Assembly (NCBI GenBank): GCA_963737015.1
Contig: CAVTQZ010000002.1
Coordinates: forward strand, 62,001 to 126,000
Reading direction: 5' to 3'
Length of the DNA: 64,000 bases
DNA from: CAVTQZ01 sp963737015
GTDB taxonomy: Bacteria > Actinomycetota > Acidimicrobiia > Acidimicrobiales > UBA8190
A program made the position numbers and the translations under genes. The notes under the pieces are model-generated. The model was not told the DNA's origin and did no database searches. It was given only the letters and a program-made list of their open reading frames with translations. How positions within the stretch are numbered: position 1 is the stretch's first letter; each line of letters opens with the position of its first letter. Below, piece by piece: positions 17,600 through 26,806 of the stretch.

Positions 17600-17621
17600 G
17601 CCGGCGGTCCCCGCCGGCGCT

Positions 17622-17984
17622 TCAGCGCCCCGTGTAGGCCCAGACCTCCACTTCGACCGCTGCGCCCATCGGCAGGCCGGCGACAGCGACCACCGACCGT
17701 GCCGGCCTGTTGTCTCCGAGCTCCTCGACGTAGACCTCGTTGAACGCCGCGTAGTCGGCGATGTCCGCTAGATACACCGTCGTCTTGAACACGTTCTCCC
17801 AACCAAGGCCTTCGGTTTCGAGCAGCGCGCCCACGTTCGACAAAGCCTGGCGCGCCTGCGCGCCCAACCCGCCCGAGACGAGCACCGGGCTCCCGGGCCC
17901 CGGACGGATCCCGATCTGCCCGGAGCACACGAGCACAGAGCCTGCCCGGGCGGTGGGGGAATACGGTCCGACGGGCGCACTCAT
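17622..17984 (-). CDS. RidA family enamine/imine deaminase
   Basis: A 120-residue RidA/YjgF protein. It begins GPYSPTARAGSVLVCSGQIG and ends with RSVVAVAGLPMGAAVEVEVWAY, where the conserved Arg binds the substrate carboxylate and Glu activates water. The family hydrolyses reactive enamines released by PLP enzymes. It starts 7 bases after the xanthine-dehydrogenase-like gene and uses a GAGG site inside that gene's end, so the two form an operon. Confidence 0.93.
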   Translation of the reverse strand: MSAPVGPYSPTARAGSVLVCSGQIGIRPGPGSPVLVSGGLGAQARQALSNVGALLETEGLGWENVFKTTVYLADIADYAAFNEVYVEELGDNRPARSVVAVAGLPMGAAVEVEVWAYTGR

Positions 17985-17991
17985 CGCCTGG

Positions 17992-19575
17992 TCATCCTCG
18001 TTCGATGGGCCAATCGGGCGCCAGCCCGCCCGCCAACCAAGCCGCGCACGCGGTCGCGGCGAACACGGCGTCGCTCACCCTTACCGCCGGGCGGTCCTCC
18101 TTCACCACCTCCACGACGACTTCGGGCATGTCCCGCGCGTTGATGATCCCGAATGACCGGACCGTGAGATCGTGAACCTCACCGTCGTCCGTAACCGTGA
18201 TGCCTTCGCTTCGGACCCAGCCGAGCGCCTGGTGCACCGCACCGATCGCGTACGAACGCAGCACCACTTCGTCGAGCACCTCACCGGCCTCGAGCCGGAG
18301 GCTGACGACACCGGTCGCGTCGATATCGGCCGTTGCACGACCGCCACCCGGAGAGCTGACCGAGACGGGTCCATTCCTGCGCGCGCCGCGCGCCTGGAGA
18401 GCCGAAGACAGCACGACGGCTTCCGCCCATCCCGCCGCTCGGATCCGCGACGACAGGGGCGGGCCGGGGACGTCGACCACTTCGATCGCGACCGCTCCGA
18501 GCACCGATCGAAACGCCTCGACCCAGCGAGAGAGGTCGTCCGATCCCGGTGTGCGTGCCACCCTCACCAAACCGCTGCCGTCGTCGTTGAGACCGGCTGC
18601 GACCGGTGGCCGCTTCGGGCCCAGCCGCACCGCGTCCTCGCGCGAGAAAAGAGCCCGCACCGGCTTTCCTTCGAGTCCGGCGAGCATGGCGGCTGCTTCG
18701 ACGACCGGCGACTCGAGCTTCCCGCCGAAGGCACCGCCGTTCGCGAGCGGGCTCGCCCCCTTCCCGTTCGGCTCGCACCACGACGCGTCGGTCTCCAGAT
18801 AAGCCGGCTCGACAAAGGTCGTCCGGAGCACGAGGTCCCAGTTGCCCGCAGGGAGATCCAGTGGATGGCGCAGCCCCATCGGAGTGTTGCGGCCTTGTCG
18901 CTTTTGCGCTCTCTCACGGGCGAGGCGGAGGGAGGACCCGACAACGAACTCGCCGCGCGCGTCGGGGACGGCAACGAGAGCGTCTTTCGGTGCTAGGTCG
19001 TCCGCAAATCCACCTAGCCCGAGCGCGACCTGCGTCCCGACCTTTTGGTCGACCTCGCCTTCCAGGGTCGCTCGTGTCGCTGCGGCTTTCATGTCACGCT
19101 CGACAGACGACGAGCCCGTCCGGGGTTCTCCGGAAGCTGTATCTGACACACTTCCCCTTTTGTCCGCCACGCCGCGAGCTGCTTCGACGATGGTGCGCCA
19201 TCCCGTGCAGCGACAGAGGTGCGCTAGCAGCGCCGTCTCCACGTCACCGTCGCGCAACTCCGTTCGCCTTTCGACCAGACCGGCCAGCCGCATGATGATC
19301 CCGGGCGTACAGAAGCCGCATTGACTGGCCCCGCAGGCCGTGAACGCCTCGGCCCACTCGTCGCGCAGACGGGGATCGAGCCCTTCGATGGTCGTGACGT
19401 GCCGGCCCGCGATCCTTCGTGCCGGAGTCACGCACGCAACACGAGATGAGCCGTCCACCCAGACCGTGCAGCATCCGCACTGGCCCTGGGGGCTGCACCC
19501 GTCCTTCACGGAACGCACCCCCAGCTGTTCGCGAAGGACGTCGAGGAGAGACGAGCCGTCGTCACCGACGGTCAC
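17992..19575 (-). CDS. 2Fe-2S subunit fused to a shortened molybdopterin-enzyme domain
   Basis: A 527-residue protein. The first 145 residues are a complete CoxS-type two-cluster domain: the plant-type site CSPQGQCGCC with a later Cys, and the second cluster CGASQCGFC plus CRCTGW. The remaining 380 residues look like scattered pieces of the molybdenum-binding large subunit (FVEPAYLETDASWCEP, GGAFGGKLESPVVEAAAMLA, IGAVHQALGWVRSEGI, NARDMPEVVVEVV), but several hundred residues including much of the cofactor-binding core are absent. A beta-strand coding FVLNGEAV lies upstream in frame without an ATG/GTG/TTG, so the true start may be non-canonical. Catalysis is uncertain. Confidence 0.8.
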   Translation of the reverse strand: MTVGDDGSSLLDVLREQLGVRSVKDGCSPQGQCGCCTVWVDGSSRVACVTPARRIAGRHVTTIEGLDPRLRDEWAEAFTACGASQCGFCTPGIIMRLAGLVERRTELRDGDVETALLAHLCRCTGWRTIVEAARGVADKRGSVSDTASGEPRTGSSSVERDMKAAATRATLEGEVDQKVGTQVALGLGGFADDLAPKDALVAVPDARGEFVVGSSLRLARERAQKRQGRNTPMGLRHPLDLPAGNWDLVLRTTFVEPAYLETDASWCEPNGKGASPLANGGAFGGKLESPVVEAAAMLAGLEGKPVRALFSREDAVRLGPKRPPVAAGLNDDGSGLVRVARTPGSDDLSRWVEAFRSVLGAVAIEVVDVPGPPLSSRIRAAGWAEAVVLSSALQARGARRNGPVSVSSPGGGRATADIDATGVVSLRLEAGEVLDEVVLRSYAIGAVHQALGWVRSEGITVTDDGEVHDLTVRSFGIINARDMPEVVVEVVKEDRPAVRVSDAVFAATACAAWLAGGLAPDWPIERG

Positions 19576-19655
19576 GGCCTCGCCGTTCAGGACGAAGGCA
19601 AGGTCCCGCTTACTAGGCGTCGAAGAAGTTGAAGGAAGCGCGGGTGGCGGCGATA

Positions 19656-20009
19656 TCAGCTGAAGGAGGAGCCGCAGCCACAGGTCCGCGTGGCGTTCGG
19701 GTTCGAGACGTGAAACCCGGCGCCCTGAAGACCGTCGGAGTAATCGAGCGTCGAACCCTTCAACAGATCGGCGCTGGCGCGGTCCACCACGACCTTCAGG
19801 CCGCCCTGGTCCGCCACGATGTCGTCGGAGCCGATCTCCGAATCGAAGAACATCTCGTAGCTGTATCCGGAGCAGCCCCCGGCGCGCACGGCCACCCGAA
19901 GGGCGAGGTCGTCGTTTCCTTCCTGTGCGAGGAGCTCGGCGACCTTGCGAGCGGCGGTGTCGGACAGGGCCACCGGCTGTGGCCTCTTGCCGATCTGGAC
20001 GTTGGTCAT
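19656..20009 (-). CDS. Iron-sulfur cluster insertion protein, IscA/ErpA-type
   Basis: A 117-residue A-type carrier. The three cluster cysteines are present in GGCSGYSYEM and CGCGSSFS. It delivers Fe-S clusters to client enzymes. The start ATG at 20007-20009 is chosen over GTG at 20018; neither has a good Shine-Dalgarno. It diverges from the Mrp gene 54 bases away, another Fe-S carrier family, suggesting a shared Fe-S biogenesis locus. Confidence 0.93.
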   Translation of the reverse strand: MTNVQIGKRPQPVALSDTAARKVAELLAQEGNDDLALRVAVRAGGCSGYSYEMFFDSEIGSDDIVADQGGLKVVVDRASADLLKGSTLDYSDGLQGAGFHVSNPNATRTCGCGSSFS

Positions 20010-20063
20010 GGTCGTCACGGTCTGGATCTTACCCGGGGAATGACCACCATTAGCATCCTGTAG

Positions 20064-21257
20064 GTGGCGAACACCGACTCGCATCCTGAGATCTCGCAGA
20101 TCCGGGAGCTGCTCAGAGGGGTGATCGACCCCGAGCTCGGAGCGGACATCGTCGACCTCGGCATGGTCCGCGAGGTCGTGGTGGAAGCCGACGGCATCGT
20201 CGAGGTGCATGTGGACCTCACCGTTTCGGGCTGCCCACTCAGGTCGCAGCTGCGCTCGGACATCGAGACCCGGGTGTCGAGCCTGCCGGGCGTCCGCGAG
20301 GTACGGGTCAGGTTCGGTGAGATGACCCCGGGGCAACGCAGCTCGCTCATGGACCGGGCACGGCGCAGGGCGCAGGCGGACAATGCGATCAGCACGGACC
20401 TGCCGACGTCTGCCCGCGTACTCGCGGTCTCGTCAGGCAAGGGCGGCGTGGGCAAGTCCTCGGTGACAGTGAACCTGGCCGTTGCGCTCGCCCGCCGAGG
20501 CTTCGAAGTCGGCATCCTCGATGCCGACATCTGGGGCTTCTCGGTCCCCCGCCTACTCGGGATGCGCGGGGAGCTCCAGGCCGAGGGACGAAAGATCGTT
20601 CCGATGGAGCTCACCGTCGGGGAGAGGCAGTTGAAGGTCGTGTCGATGGGTTTCCTCGCCGACGAGGAGACCGCGATCATGTGGCGCGGCCTGATACTGA
20701 ACCGGGCCGTCCAACAGTTCCTGGAAGACGTCCGCTGGGGGGACTTGGACTATCTGCTCATCGACATGCCCCCCGGAACCGGGGACATCCAGATGGGCCT
20801 CGCACGCATGCTCCCGCGCACCGAGGTCTTGGTCGTCACCACACCTCCGATCGCCGCACAGAAGGTCGCAGCGCGTGCCGCCGACATGGCCAGAAAGGGT
20901 CACCTGCGCGTGGCGGGGGTGATCGAGAACATGGCGCCGTTCACCTGTGAGCACGGCGCGACCTACGCGCTGTTCGGTGAAGGTGGTGGTCGCCGACTGG
21001 CCGACGAGATCGGCGCGCCGCTCATCGGCAGCGTCCCCCTTCACCCCGAATTGGCGGCGGCGGGCGACCGGGGGCGTCCGGTGGCCTTGGGGGATGATGT
21101 CCTGTCGGAGACCTTCGGCGCATTGGCGCAGCGCATCGCCGAAGACATAGCGCCGGTCATCGAGGTCTCGGGCTGTACGGCCAGACTTCTGGACTCGGTG
21201 GAAGAGGCGCTCAGCGCGCACGACTCGAATGCGGAGGCGGCGTCAGGCGGTACGTGA
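20064..21257 (+). CDS. mrp: Mrp/ApbC-type P-loop ATPase with N-terminal MIP18 domain
   Basis: A 397-residue protein. The MIP18/DUF59 domain (about 8-95, LRGVIDPELGADIVDLGMV and TVSGCPL) is followed by a ParA/MinD-like ATPase with deviant Walker A SSGKGGVGKS and Walker B LLIDMPPGTGD. Family members bind and transfer Fe-S clusters. The CxxC near the C-terminus of many homologues is only TCEHG here, with one Cys. The gene converges with the Nudix gene, overlapping by 15 bases. Confidence 0.95.
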   Translation: MANTDSHPEISQIRELLRGVIDPELGADIVDLGMVREVVVEADGIVEVHVDLTVSGCPLRSQLRSDIETRVSSLPGVREVRVRFGEMTPGQRSSLMDRARRRAQADNAISTDLPTSARVLAVSSGKGGVGKSSVTVNLAVALARRGFEVGILDADIWGFSVPRLLGMRGELQAEGRKIVPMELTVGERQLKVVSMGFLADEETAIMWRGLILNRAVQQFLEDVRWGDLDYLLIDMPPGTGDIQMGLARMLPRTEVLVVTTPPIAAQKVAARAADMARKGHLRVAGVIENMAPFTCEHGATYALFGEGGGRRLADEIGAPLIGSVPLHPELAAAGDRGRPVALGDDVLSETFGALAQRIAEDIAPVIEVSGCTARLLDSVEEALSAHDSNAEAASGGT

Positions 21258-22235
21258 CCTCCCGTCGGCGCCGATGCTGCGGATGATCTCGTTCATGTCC
21301 GCGGGGGCAATGACCTTCTCCGGATCTGTCGCCGTCTGCGGACCGGGCCCCCGAGGGGAGACGGCCTCCTCGTAGCCCTCGTCACCGGGGAGGAGGATCC
21401 GAAAACCCCTGTCGTCCACGACGACCTTCGGAAGGATCGGCGGCACCCGCTCCACCGCAAGAGCGGCGCTCAACAGCGAAGCACTCGTCTCGAAGCGCGC
21501 GATGGCCTCCAGGTTCTTCATGGTCGGGAAGATGATGTCGAACTGCCGGTCCCGCGCCCGTTCGAGCGCCTCGGCGGGCCTGACCCAGACCGTGTCGATC
21601 GTCTCGTAATCGTCGTGCACCGCCAGTTGGCCGGGAGGCAACGCCGCTACGAAGAACCGGGTGTCGTATCGCTTGGGCGAGGGCTCAGGGGTGATCCAGT
21701 GACTGAAGTAGTGCACGCGATCGGCGGCGAGGACGAGCCCTTCCTCCATGCAGCCTTCGACGAATCCGACCTCCCCGGCGTTGAGGCGGTGCCGTAACGA
21801 CAGAAGGCGCGAGCGAACACCCTCGTCGTGGGCATCGACGAGGTCGGATCCGCCGCTAGCAGCCGACTCGGCCTCCGGGTAAGCGAGCAGCACCCCTGCT
21901 TCCTCGAAGCACTCCCGCAGGGCAGCTATCCAATAAGAGAGTCCGCCCTCTTCGACCCCGAGCAACTGGCTCGCTTGTTCGTCCGTCCGACCCGAGCACA
22001 CAGCCTGGGCGGGTGATCCGCGATCCGCATCGTCGACCTTGCCGCCCGGGAAGACGTACGCACCGCCGACGAAATCGGAATTGAGATGGCGCCGGAGCAT
22101 GCAGACCTCGAGCGCGTCAGCGCCACCGATGACGCCGTCGCGCACGAGCATGATCGTGGCGGCCGCTCTGGGTACGACCGGCTCTGCAGGCAGCGCGCTC
22201 CCGACAACAGCATCGTTCTCGGAAACTCCCGCCAC
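21243..22235 (-). CDS. Nudix hydrolase with extended Nudix box
   Basis: A 330-residue Nudix-fold protein. The box begins GGAYVFPGGKVDD and resumes with AALRECFEEAGVLL after an insert of about 50 residues, the arrangement seen in NUDT19/NUDT7-like acyl-CoA diphosphatases and related actinobacterial proteins. A GTG start at 22235 is used. The substrate is not defined; CoA derivatives are a family-based guess. Confidence 0.87.
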   Translation of the reverse strand: MAGVSENDAVVGSALPAEPVVPRAAATIMLVRDGVIGGADALEVCMLRRHLNSDFVGGAYVFPGGKVDDADRGSPAQAVCSGRTDEQASQLLGVEEGGLSYWIAALRECFEEAGVLLAYPEAESAASGGSDLVDAHDEGVRSRLLSLRHRLNAGEVGFVEGCMEEGLVLAADRVHYFSHWITPEPSPKRYDTRFFVAALPPGQLAVHDDYETIDTVWVRPAEALERARDRQFDIIFPTMKNLEAIARFETSASLLSAALAVERVPPILPKVVVDDRGFRILLPGDEGYEEAVSPRGPGPQTATDPEKVIAPADMNEIIRSIGADGRSRTA

Positions 22236-22301
22236 CGTCGACAGGCTATGCGGCAGAGATTGAGCGCGCTCGGGAGCGCTGTTGCTTCTGTGCCCGACGA
22301 A

Positions 22302-23293
22302 TCAGGCCGTGAGACGCGTGAGCGCCTCTTCGACGACCCCGGCCTCCACGAGGGCGCGTAACACGATGTCGCAGAATCGGGCGGGATCCGCTATCAGCCA
22401 GCTGTGGTGACCTGGGACGACGACCCCTTCGACCCCCGCGGACTTGCACATCGAGACGAAGTTGCCGTGGGAGATGAGCCGGTCTCTGTCCGACCACACG
22501 AGGGTGACCGGGATCCCCTGTTTCTGGAGTACGAGCGCCTCCCGGCGCAGGTCGGCGCCGCGAACAACTTCGCCGACGCGCCACAGTGCCCGGGGGTTAG
22601 ACATGATGTTCGGTAGCGCCTGCCCCATGACTGCGGGGAAGACCCGCAGGACGGAATCGAGCGCGAACAGATCCGATCCGAGTTGCCTGCCCCATTCCCA
22701 CCACGGCCTGCCGTGTGATCCCGGGCCCACGAGGCCGCCGACCCCGTTGCAGGCGACGACGGCTCGTACCCTCTGCGTGAAATCGTGGGCGAACTGCACG
22801 GCCACGCCACCGCCGAAGGAGTGACCCACGACCACCACCCGCTCGCTCACGCCGGCCGAGTCGAGGTAGTCGCAGAGCCAACGCGCGTACCCGGGGAAGC
22901 TGCAGAAGGCGCCGGACAGGCTGGGTGTTCCTCCGAACCCCGGCAGCGCCGGAGCCAGGACCCGGCAACCCGTCGCGCGAGGCTGCTCAGACATGCTGCA
23001 TACGAGCGCGGCCCGATCCCCCATCCATGGAGGAACAGGACAGGCGCACCGCGGCCGCCCGTCCCGTGCTCGGTTCGCACTCCCCGCGCATCGATGCGCT
23101 CGAAGCGAAAGCCTTCGATCTCGGACGGAGGGGCTGCTACGACCGGAGCGGGCTCTGTTCCCACACCCGGCACGTTATTCGCCGTCTGCGGCTCTCCGGT
23201 GGACCGATCCGTCAGCGAATTCACCAGGTTCTTTCTACCCACTCTGACAAGTCGGATAAAAACGAGGGCGCGTGCCGAATCCGACGGAGCCAT
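22302..23293 (-). pseudogene. Alpha/beta hydrolase with an apparent frameshift
   Basis: Two frames together make one alpha/beta hydrolase. The N-terminal part (to about 22980) carries APVLFLHGWGIGPRSY, the oxyanion-hole strand. The C-terminal part carries RVLAPALPGFGGTP, nucleophile elbow VVVGHSFGGG, the Asp region VTLVWSDRDRLIS and catalytic His in VVPGHHSWLI. They join at a GCGCG run near 22973-22980 where one base is missing or two are extra. Either the sequence has an error or the gene is inactive. Start near 23293 is provisional. Confidence 0.75.
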
Positions 23294-23349
23294 CGGTAGG
23301 CTCCATCTCCCGCCCGCAGCCGGCGGGCATGACCATGGGAAGACCGACC

Positions 23350-24246
23350 ATGGAAACCGACATCGTCCAGCCGAGCGACGGCCGCACCACCCGGACCTGG
23401 CGCATACCGATGGCGCTTGTGACATGGGCTTTCGTTCTGCTCGTGCTCGTGATCGTCTTGGTGCTGCTCGTCGTGAAGATCACGAGGGGTTCGACCACGG
23501 TCCCGCCGCCGCCGGTGTCCGCAGCGCCCGCCGCGGTCGTGCAGGCGACGACTTCGATCCCGGCCGGTGTCTTCGACGCCGTCGGCGCCCCCGGGGGTGG
23601 TGGGACCCCGTACCCTGCGATCCTTTCTTCCCAGTCGCCGCTCACGATCGGCGGGCGGACCGGAGTCGTCTTCGTGGGCGGAGAGTTCTGCCCGTACTGC
23701 GCTGCAGAACGATGGGCCCTCGTGGCGGCGCTCGGCCGCTTCGGCACCTTCTCGGGACTCGGCGCCACGTCGTCATCGAAGTTCGAGGTCTTCCCTTCGA
23801 CACCCACCTTCAGCTTCGACGGCGCGCGGTACCGGAGCTCCTATGTCACCCTCGACGCTACGGAGGAGTACGGACAGGAGCCTTCGACGAGTGCGCCGGC
23901 TGGATTCCCGAAGCTGGAGAACCTGTCGAGCTTCGAGCAGGGCCTCGTGGGGCGCTACGGAAACTCCTCGTCCACCTCAACGGTGGCTCTGCCGTTCATC
24001 GACGTTGCGAATCGCCTCGTCATGAGCGGAGCTGGGATCGGGCTGTCACCGGCCGTCCTCGCCGGAAGATCGATGACCCAGATCGCCGCGGACCTGTCCG
24101 ATCCCACGAGCGCCGTCACCAAGGCTGTGCTCGGCGAGGCGAACGTGATCAGCGCCGCCATTTGCTCGGCCGATGGCGAAGGACCGCGGGCCGTTTGCGG
24201 GAGCCCCGCCGTGGAGGCGGCCGAAGCTCGCCTCGGCCTTCCCTGA
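23350..24246 (+). CDS. DUF929-type membrane-anchored thioredoxin-like protein
   Basis: A protein of about 298 residues. One TM segment (ALVTWAFVLLVLVIVLVLLVV) is followed by a Pro/Ala-rich linker and an extracytoplasmic DUF929 domain. GVVFVGGEFCPYCAAERWAL holds a CxxC in the thioredoxin-like position. Two more Cys near the end (AAICSADG and AVCGSP) could form a disulfide. Starts at 23329, 23335 and 23350 are all possible. A redox or disulfide role outside the membrane is inferred. Confidence 0.85.
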   Translation: METDIVQPSDGRTTRTWRIPMALVTWAFVLLVLVIVLVLLVVKITRGSTTVPPPPVSAAPAAVVQATTSIPAGVFDAVGAPGGGGTPYPAILSSQSPLTIGGRTGVVFVGGEFCPYCAAERWALVAALGRFGTFSGLGATSSSKFEVFPSTPTFSFDGARYRSSYVTLDATEEYGQEPSTSAPAGFPKLENLSSFEQGLVGRYGNSSSTSTVALPFIDVANRLVMSGAGIGLSPAVLAGRSMTQIAADLSDPTSAVTKAVLGEANVISAAICSADGEGPRAVCGSPAVEAAEARLGLP

Positions 24247-24293
24247 TGGCGCCCTGATCGCGCCACCGATGAACTCCGCGGCAGCTGCCGGGC

Positions 24294-24557
24294 CTAGCCC
24301 GCTCTCCGCTCCAGCACCTGCTTACGCTCCAGCTCGTTGAGGCCGCCCCAGATGCCGTGGGGCTCGCGGATCCGGATGGCGTACTCCAGGCACTCGCGTC
24401 TTACGACGCATGTCGCGCAGATGGCCTTGGCCCTCTCCTCGCGGGTGAGCCTTTCTTCCTTGCGCTCGGCCTGAGTCGGGGGGAAGAAGGCAGCAGCCTG
24501 AGGGCCCCGGCAGGCAGCCCGGATTTGCCACTTCTCTGCGATCGACCTCGAAGCCAC
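24294..24557 (-). CDS. WhiB-family Fe-S regulator
   Basis: An 87-residue WhiB protein. The four cluster cysteines are Cys16, Cys47, Cys50 and Cys56 (CATC and RREC), followed by the turn GIWGGLNELER that contacts the sigma factor or DNA, and a basic end RKQVLERR. GTG at 24555-24557 is preferred over the TTG further upstream because GGGAGGGG lies at the right distance. It diverges from two Get3-like ATPase genes; whiB4 in mycobacteria has this same neighbour arrangement. Confidence 0.95.
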   Translation of the reverse strand: MASRSIAEKWQIRAACRGPQAAAFFPPTQAERKEERLTREERAKAICATCVVRRECLEYAIRIREPHGIWGGLNELERKQVLERRAG

Positions 24558-24770
24558 AATCCCCTCCCGACGGCCGACGCTATCCCCGGCCTCGAGGTCC
24601 GACAAGGGTTCTGACCAGGAATTGGGCTCTCACAGGGACACCGGCGGGCGCCCATTACGCTCGGCGCGAGTGACATCTCGCGAAGCGGCGGCAGGGCCTG
24701 ATGTGAAACCCCTATCCCTGTTCAGGGATGGGTTTGGGAGCGGACAAGTATCGACAGTGGTGACGAATTG

Positions 24771-25730
24771 ATGGACGTTGCGAGGTTCTGCGCCCAGAGC
24801 CGGGTGCTGATCGTCGCCGGCAAGGGCGGCGTGGGCAAGAGCACCATCACGGCGGCGCTCGCCAAGATGGCCTCGAGGGCGGGCCTCGAGGTCCTGGTGG
24901 TCGAGCTCGAGGGAAAGCAGGGCGTCACCGCTGCTTTCGGCCGGCGCGGCGGGCTCTACTACGACGAGACCGTCCTGGAGGACGACCCGGGCGGCGGCGG
25001 CGTGCGCGCCAGGCGGATCACCCCCGACGACGCGCTCATCGAGTACCTGGCCGACCACGGCATGAAGCGAATCTCGAAGCGTCTCGTCTCGTCGGGCGCT
25101 CTCGACGTCATCGCCACGGCAATCCCTGGCATCCGCGACATTCTCGTGCTCGGAAAGGTGAAGCAGCTCGAGAGGGACGATCCCGCTGACCTGATCCTGG
25201 TCGACGCGCCGGCAACCGGGCACACGATGACCTTTCTCTCCTCAGCCAAGGGGTTGCTCGATGCTGCTCGCTCGGGACCCGTACGCGCGCAGGCTGCGGA
25301 CGTGGTCGATCTGTTGTCGGACGCCAAGCGGAGCCAGGTAACTCTCGTGACACTCCCCGAGGAGATGCCGGTGAACGAGGTCGTCGAGACCGCTTACAAG
25401 CTCGAGGACCGGATCGGAGTGAACCTCGGCCCCGTCATCGTGAACGGCTGTCTCGAAGAGCAGCCAGCCCTGGAGGTCGGACCCTCCAAAGCCGCCGAGC
25501 TGGCCGGCGTGAGCCTGGACAAGGAGCAGGCTTCGGCACTGGCGCGGGCGGCGGAGTTCCGAACGCACCGGTACCGCCTCCAGGCCGAACAACGGGCGCG
25601 CCTCGCACGCGACCTTCCGCTACCGCAGCTGACCGCGCCGTTTCTCTTCAGCTCTGCGATCGGGCCCGAGGAGCTCGATCGGATCGGGACCGAGCTCGCT
25701 GCCGGGATCGAGCAGCTGGAGGAGCAGTAG
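24771..25730 (+). CDS. Get3/ArsA-like ATPase, first subunit (Rv3679-like)
   Basis: A protein of about 319 residues. The deviant Walker A is VAGKGGVGKST and switch II region is LVDAPATGHTMTFLSS. There is no CxxC zinc motif and no arsenite Cys triplet, so it is not a classic arsenite pump. It is followed directly by a second, dissimilar Get3-like ATPase. Adjacent pairs beside whiB4 correspond to Rv3679/Rv3680 (BagA/BagB) in mycobacteria, reported as a complex. The role here should be similar but is inferred from order. Confidence 0.9.
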   Translation: MDVARFCAQSRVLIVAGKGGVGKSTITAALAKMASRAGLEVLVVELEGKQGVTAAFGRRGGLYYDETVLEDDPGGGGVRARRITPDDALIEYLADHGMKRISKRLVSSGALDVIATAIPGIRDILVLGKVKQLERDDPADLILVDAPATGHTMTFLSSAKGLLDAARSGPVRAQAADVVDLLSDAKRSQVTLVTLPEEMPVNEVVETAYKLEDRIGVNLGPVIVNGCLEEQPALEVGPSKAAELAGVSLDKEQASALARAAEFRTHRYRLQAEQRARLARDLPLPQLTAPFLFSSAIGPEELDRIGTELAAGIEQLEEQ

Positions 25731-26795
25731 GTGCTCGGGGACCTGGTCGAGACCCGGACGGTCGTGGTTTGCTGCGGGTCCGGTGGCGTGGGCAAGACCA
25801 CCGTTGCCGCCGCATTCGCTCTGGAGGCAGCCCGGCGATCGCGTCGCGCTTGCGTGGTGACCATCGACCCCGCCCGTCGCCTCGCAGACGCGCTCGGGCT
25901 CGAGACGCTGTCCAACACGCCGAGGAAGATCGACGGCCCGTGGCCCGGCGAGCTCTGGGCGCTCATGCTCGATCCGAAGGGCACGTTCGACGACCTGGTC
26001 CGCCGCTACGCGGCTTCGCCCGAGCAGGCGGAAGGGATCTTCAACAACCGCATGTACCGGAACCTCACGAGTGCGCTGTCGGGCACCCAGGAGTACATGG
26101 CGATGGAGAAGCTCTACGAGCTGGTGGAGGACGCCGCCTACGACCTCGTCGTCGTGGACACGCCTCCTACCCGCAACGCCATCGACTTCCTCGACGCCCC
26201 CCGCAGACTGACGAGGTTCCTCGGGCACCGCCTCTTCCAATTTCTCCTGATGCCGACGCGTGCGTATCTGCGTGCAGTGTCGGTGGCGACACAGGCTCTG
26301 TTGCGCACGATCTCGAAGGTGGCGGGCGCGGAGATCGTCCAGGACGCCGTCACCTTCTTCCAGGCATTCGAAGGCATGGAAGAAGGGTTCCGGATGCGCG
26401 CGGAGCACATGCGCCGACTGCTCGCTCGAAAGACGACCGCTTTCATCCTCGTGACCTCACCGAGGGCGGACACCGTAGAGGAGGCCGGCTGGTTCGCAGA
26501 CAAGCTCAACGAGTCCGACCTGGCCGTGGAAGCGCTAGTGGTGAACCGGGTGAACCCGGTCTTCGCACCGGCGCCGCTGGTAAGACGCCTCCCCGAGGCC
26601 CCATCGGGCAGCGCGCTCGAGGCGCACATCGAGAACCTGCGCGGGTACAGCGCCCTCAACGAGCGCGAGAGCGCGGCGCTCTCCGAACTCGTGGTGCAGG
26701 TCGCGCCGTCCCCGGTGGCGAAGGTGCCTCTGCTCGACATCGACGTCACGGACGCGCACGGCCTCGGCATCGTGGCGGACCACATATTCAATTAG
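25731..26795 (+). CDS. Get3/ArsA-like ATPase, second subunit (Rv3680-like)
   Basis: A 354-residue partner. Its GTG follows the previous stop with no gap. Walker A is VVCCGSGGVGKTTVAAAFAL, then VTIDPARRLADALGLE and VVDTPPTRNAIDFLDAP, the switch motifs of this group. It also has a long hydrophobic-groove-like segment RFLGHRLFQFLLMPTRAYL. Together with the upstream gene it should form a two-subunit ATPase; no membrane partner lies nearby. Confidence 0.9.
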   Translation: MLGDLVETRTVVVCCGSGGVGKTTVAAAFALEAARRSRRACVVTIDPARRLADALGLETLSNTPRKIDGPWPGELWALMLDPKGTFDDLVRRYAASPEQAEGIFNNRMYRNLTSALSGTQEYMAMEKLYELVEDAAYDLVVVDTPPTRNAIDFLDAPRRLTRFLGHRLFQFLLMPTRAYLRAVSVATQALLRTISKVAGAEIVQDAVTFFQAFEGMEEGFRMRAEHMRRLLARKTTAFILVTSPRADTVEEAGWFADKLNESDLAVEALVVNRVNPVFAPAPLVRRLPEAPSGSALEAHIENLRGYSALNERESAALSELVVQVAPSPVAKVPLLDIDVTDAHGLGIVADHIFN

Positions 26796-26806
26796 CCTGA
26801 GCCCCG

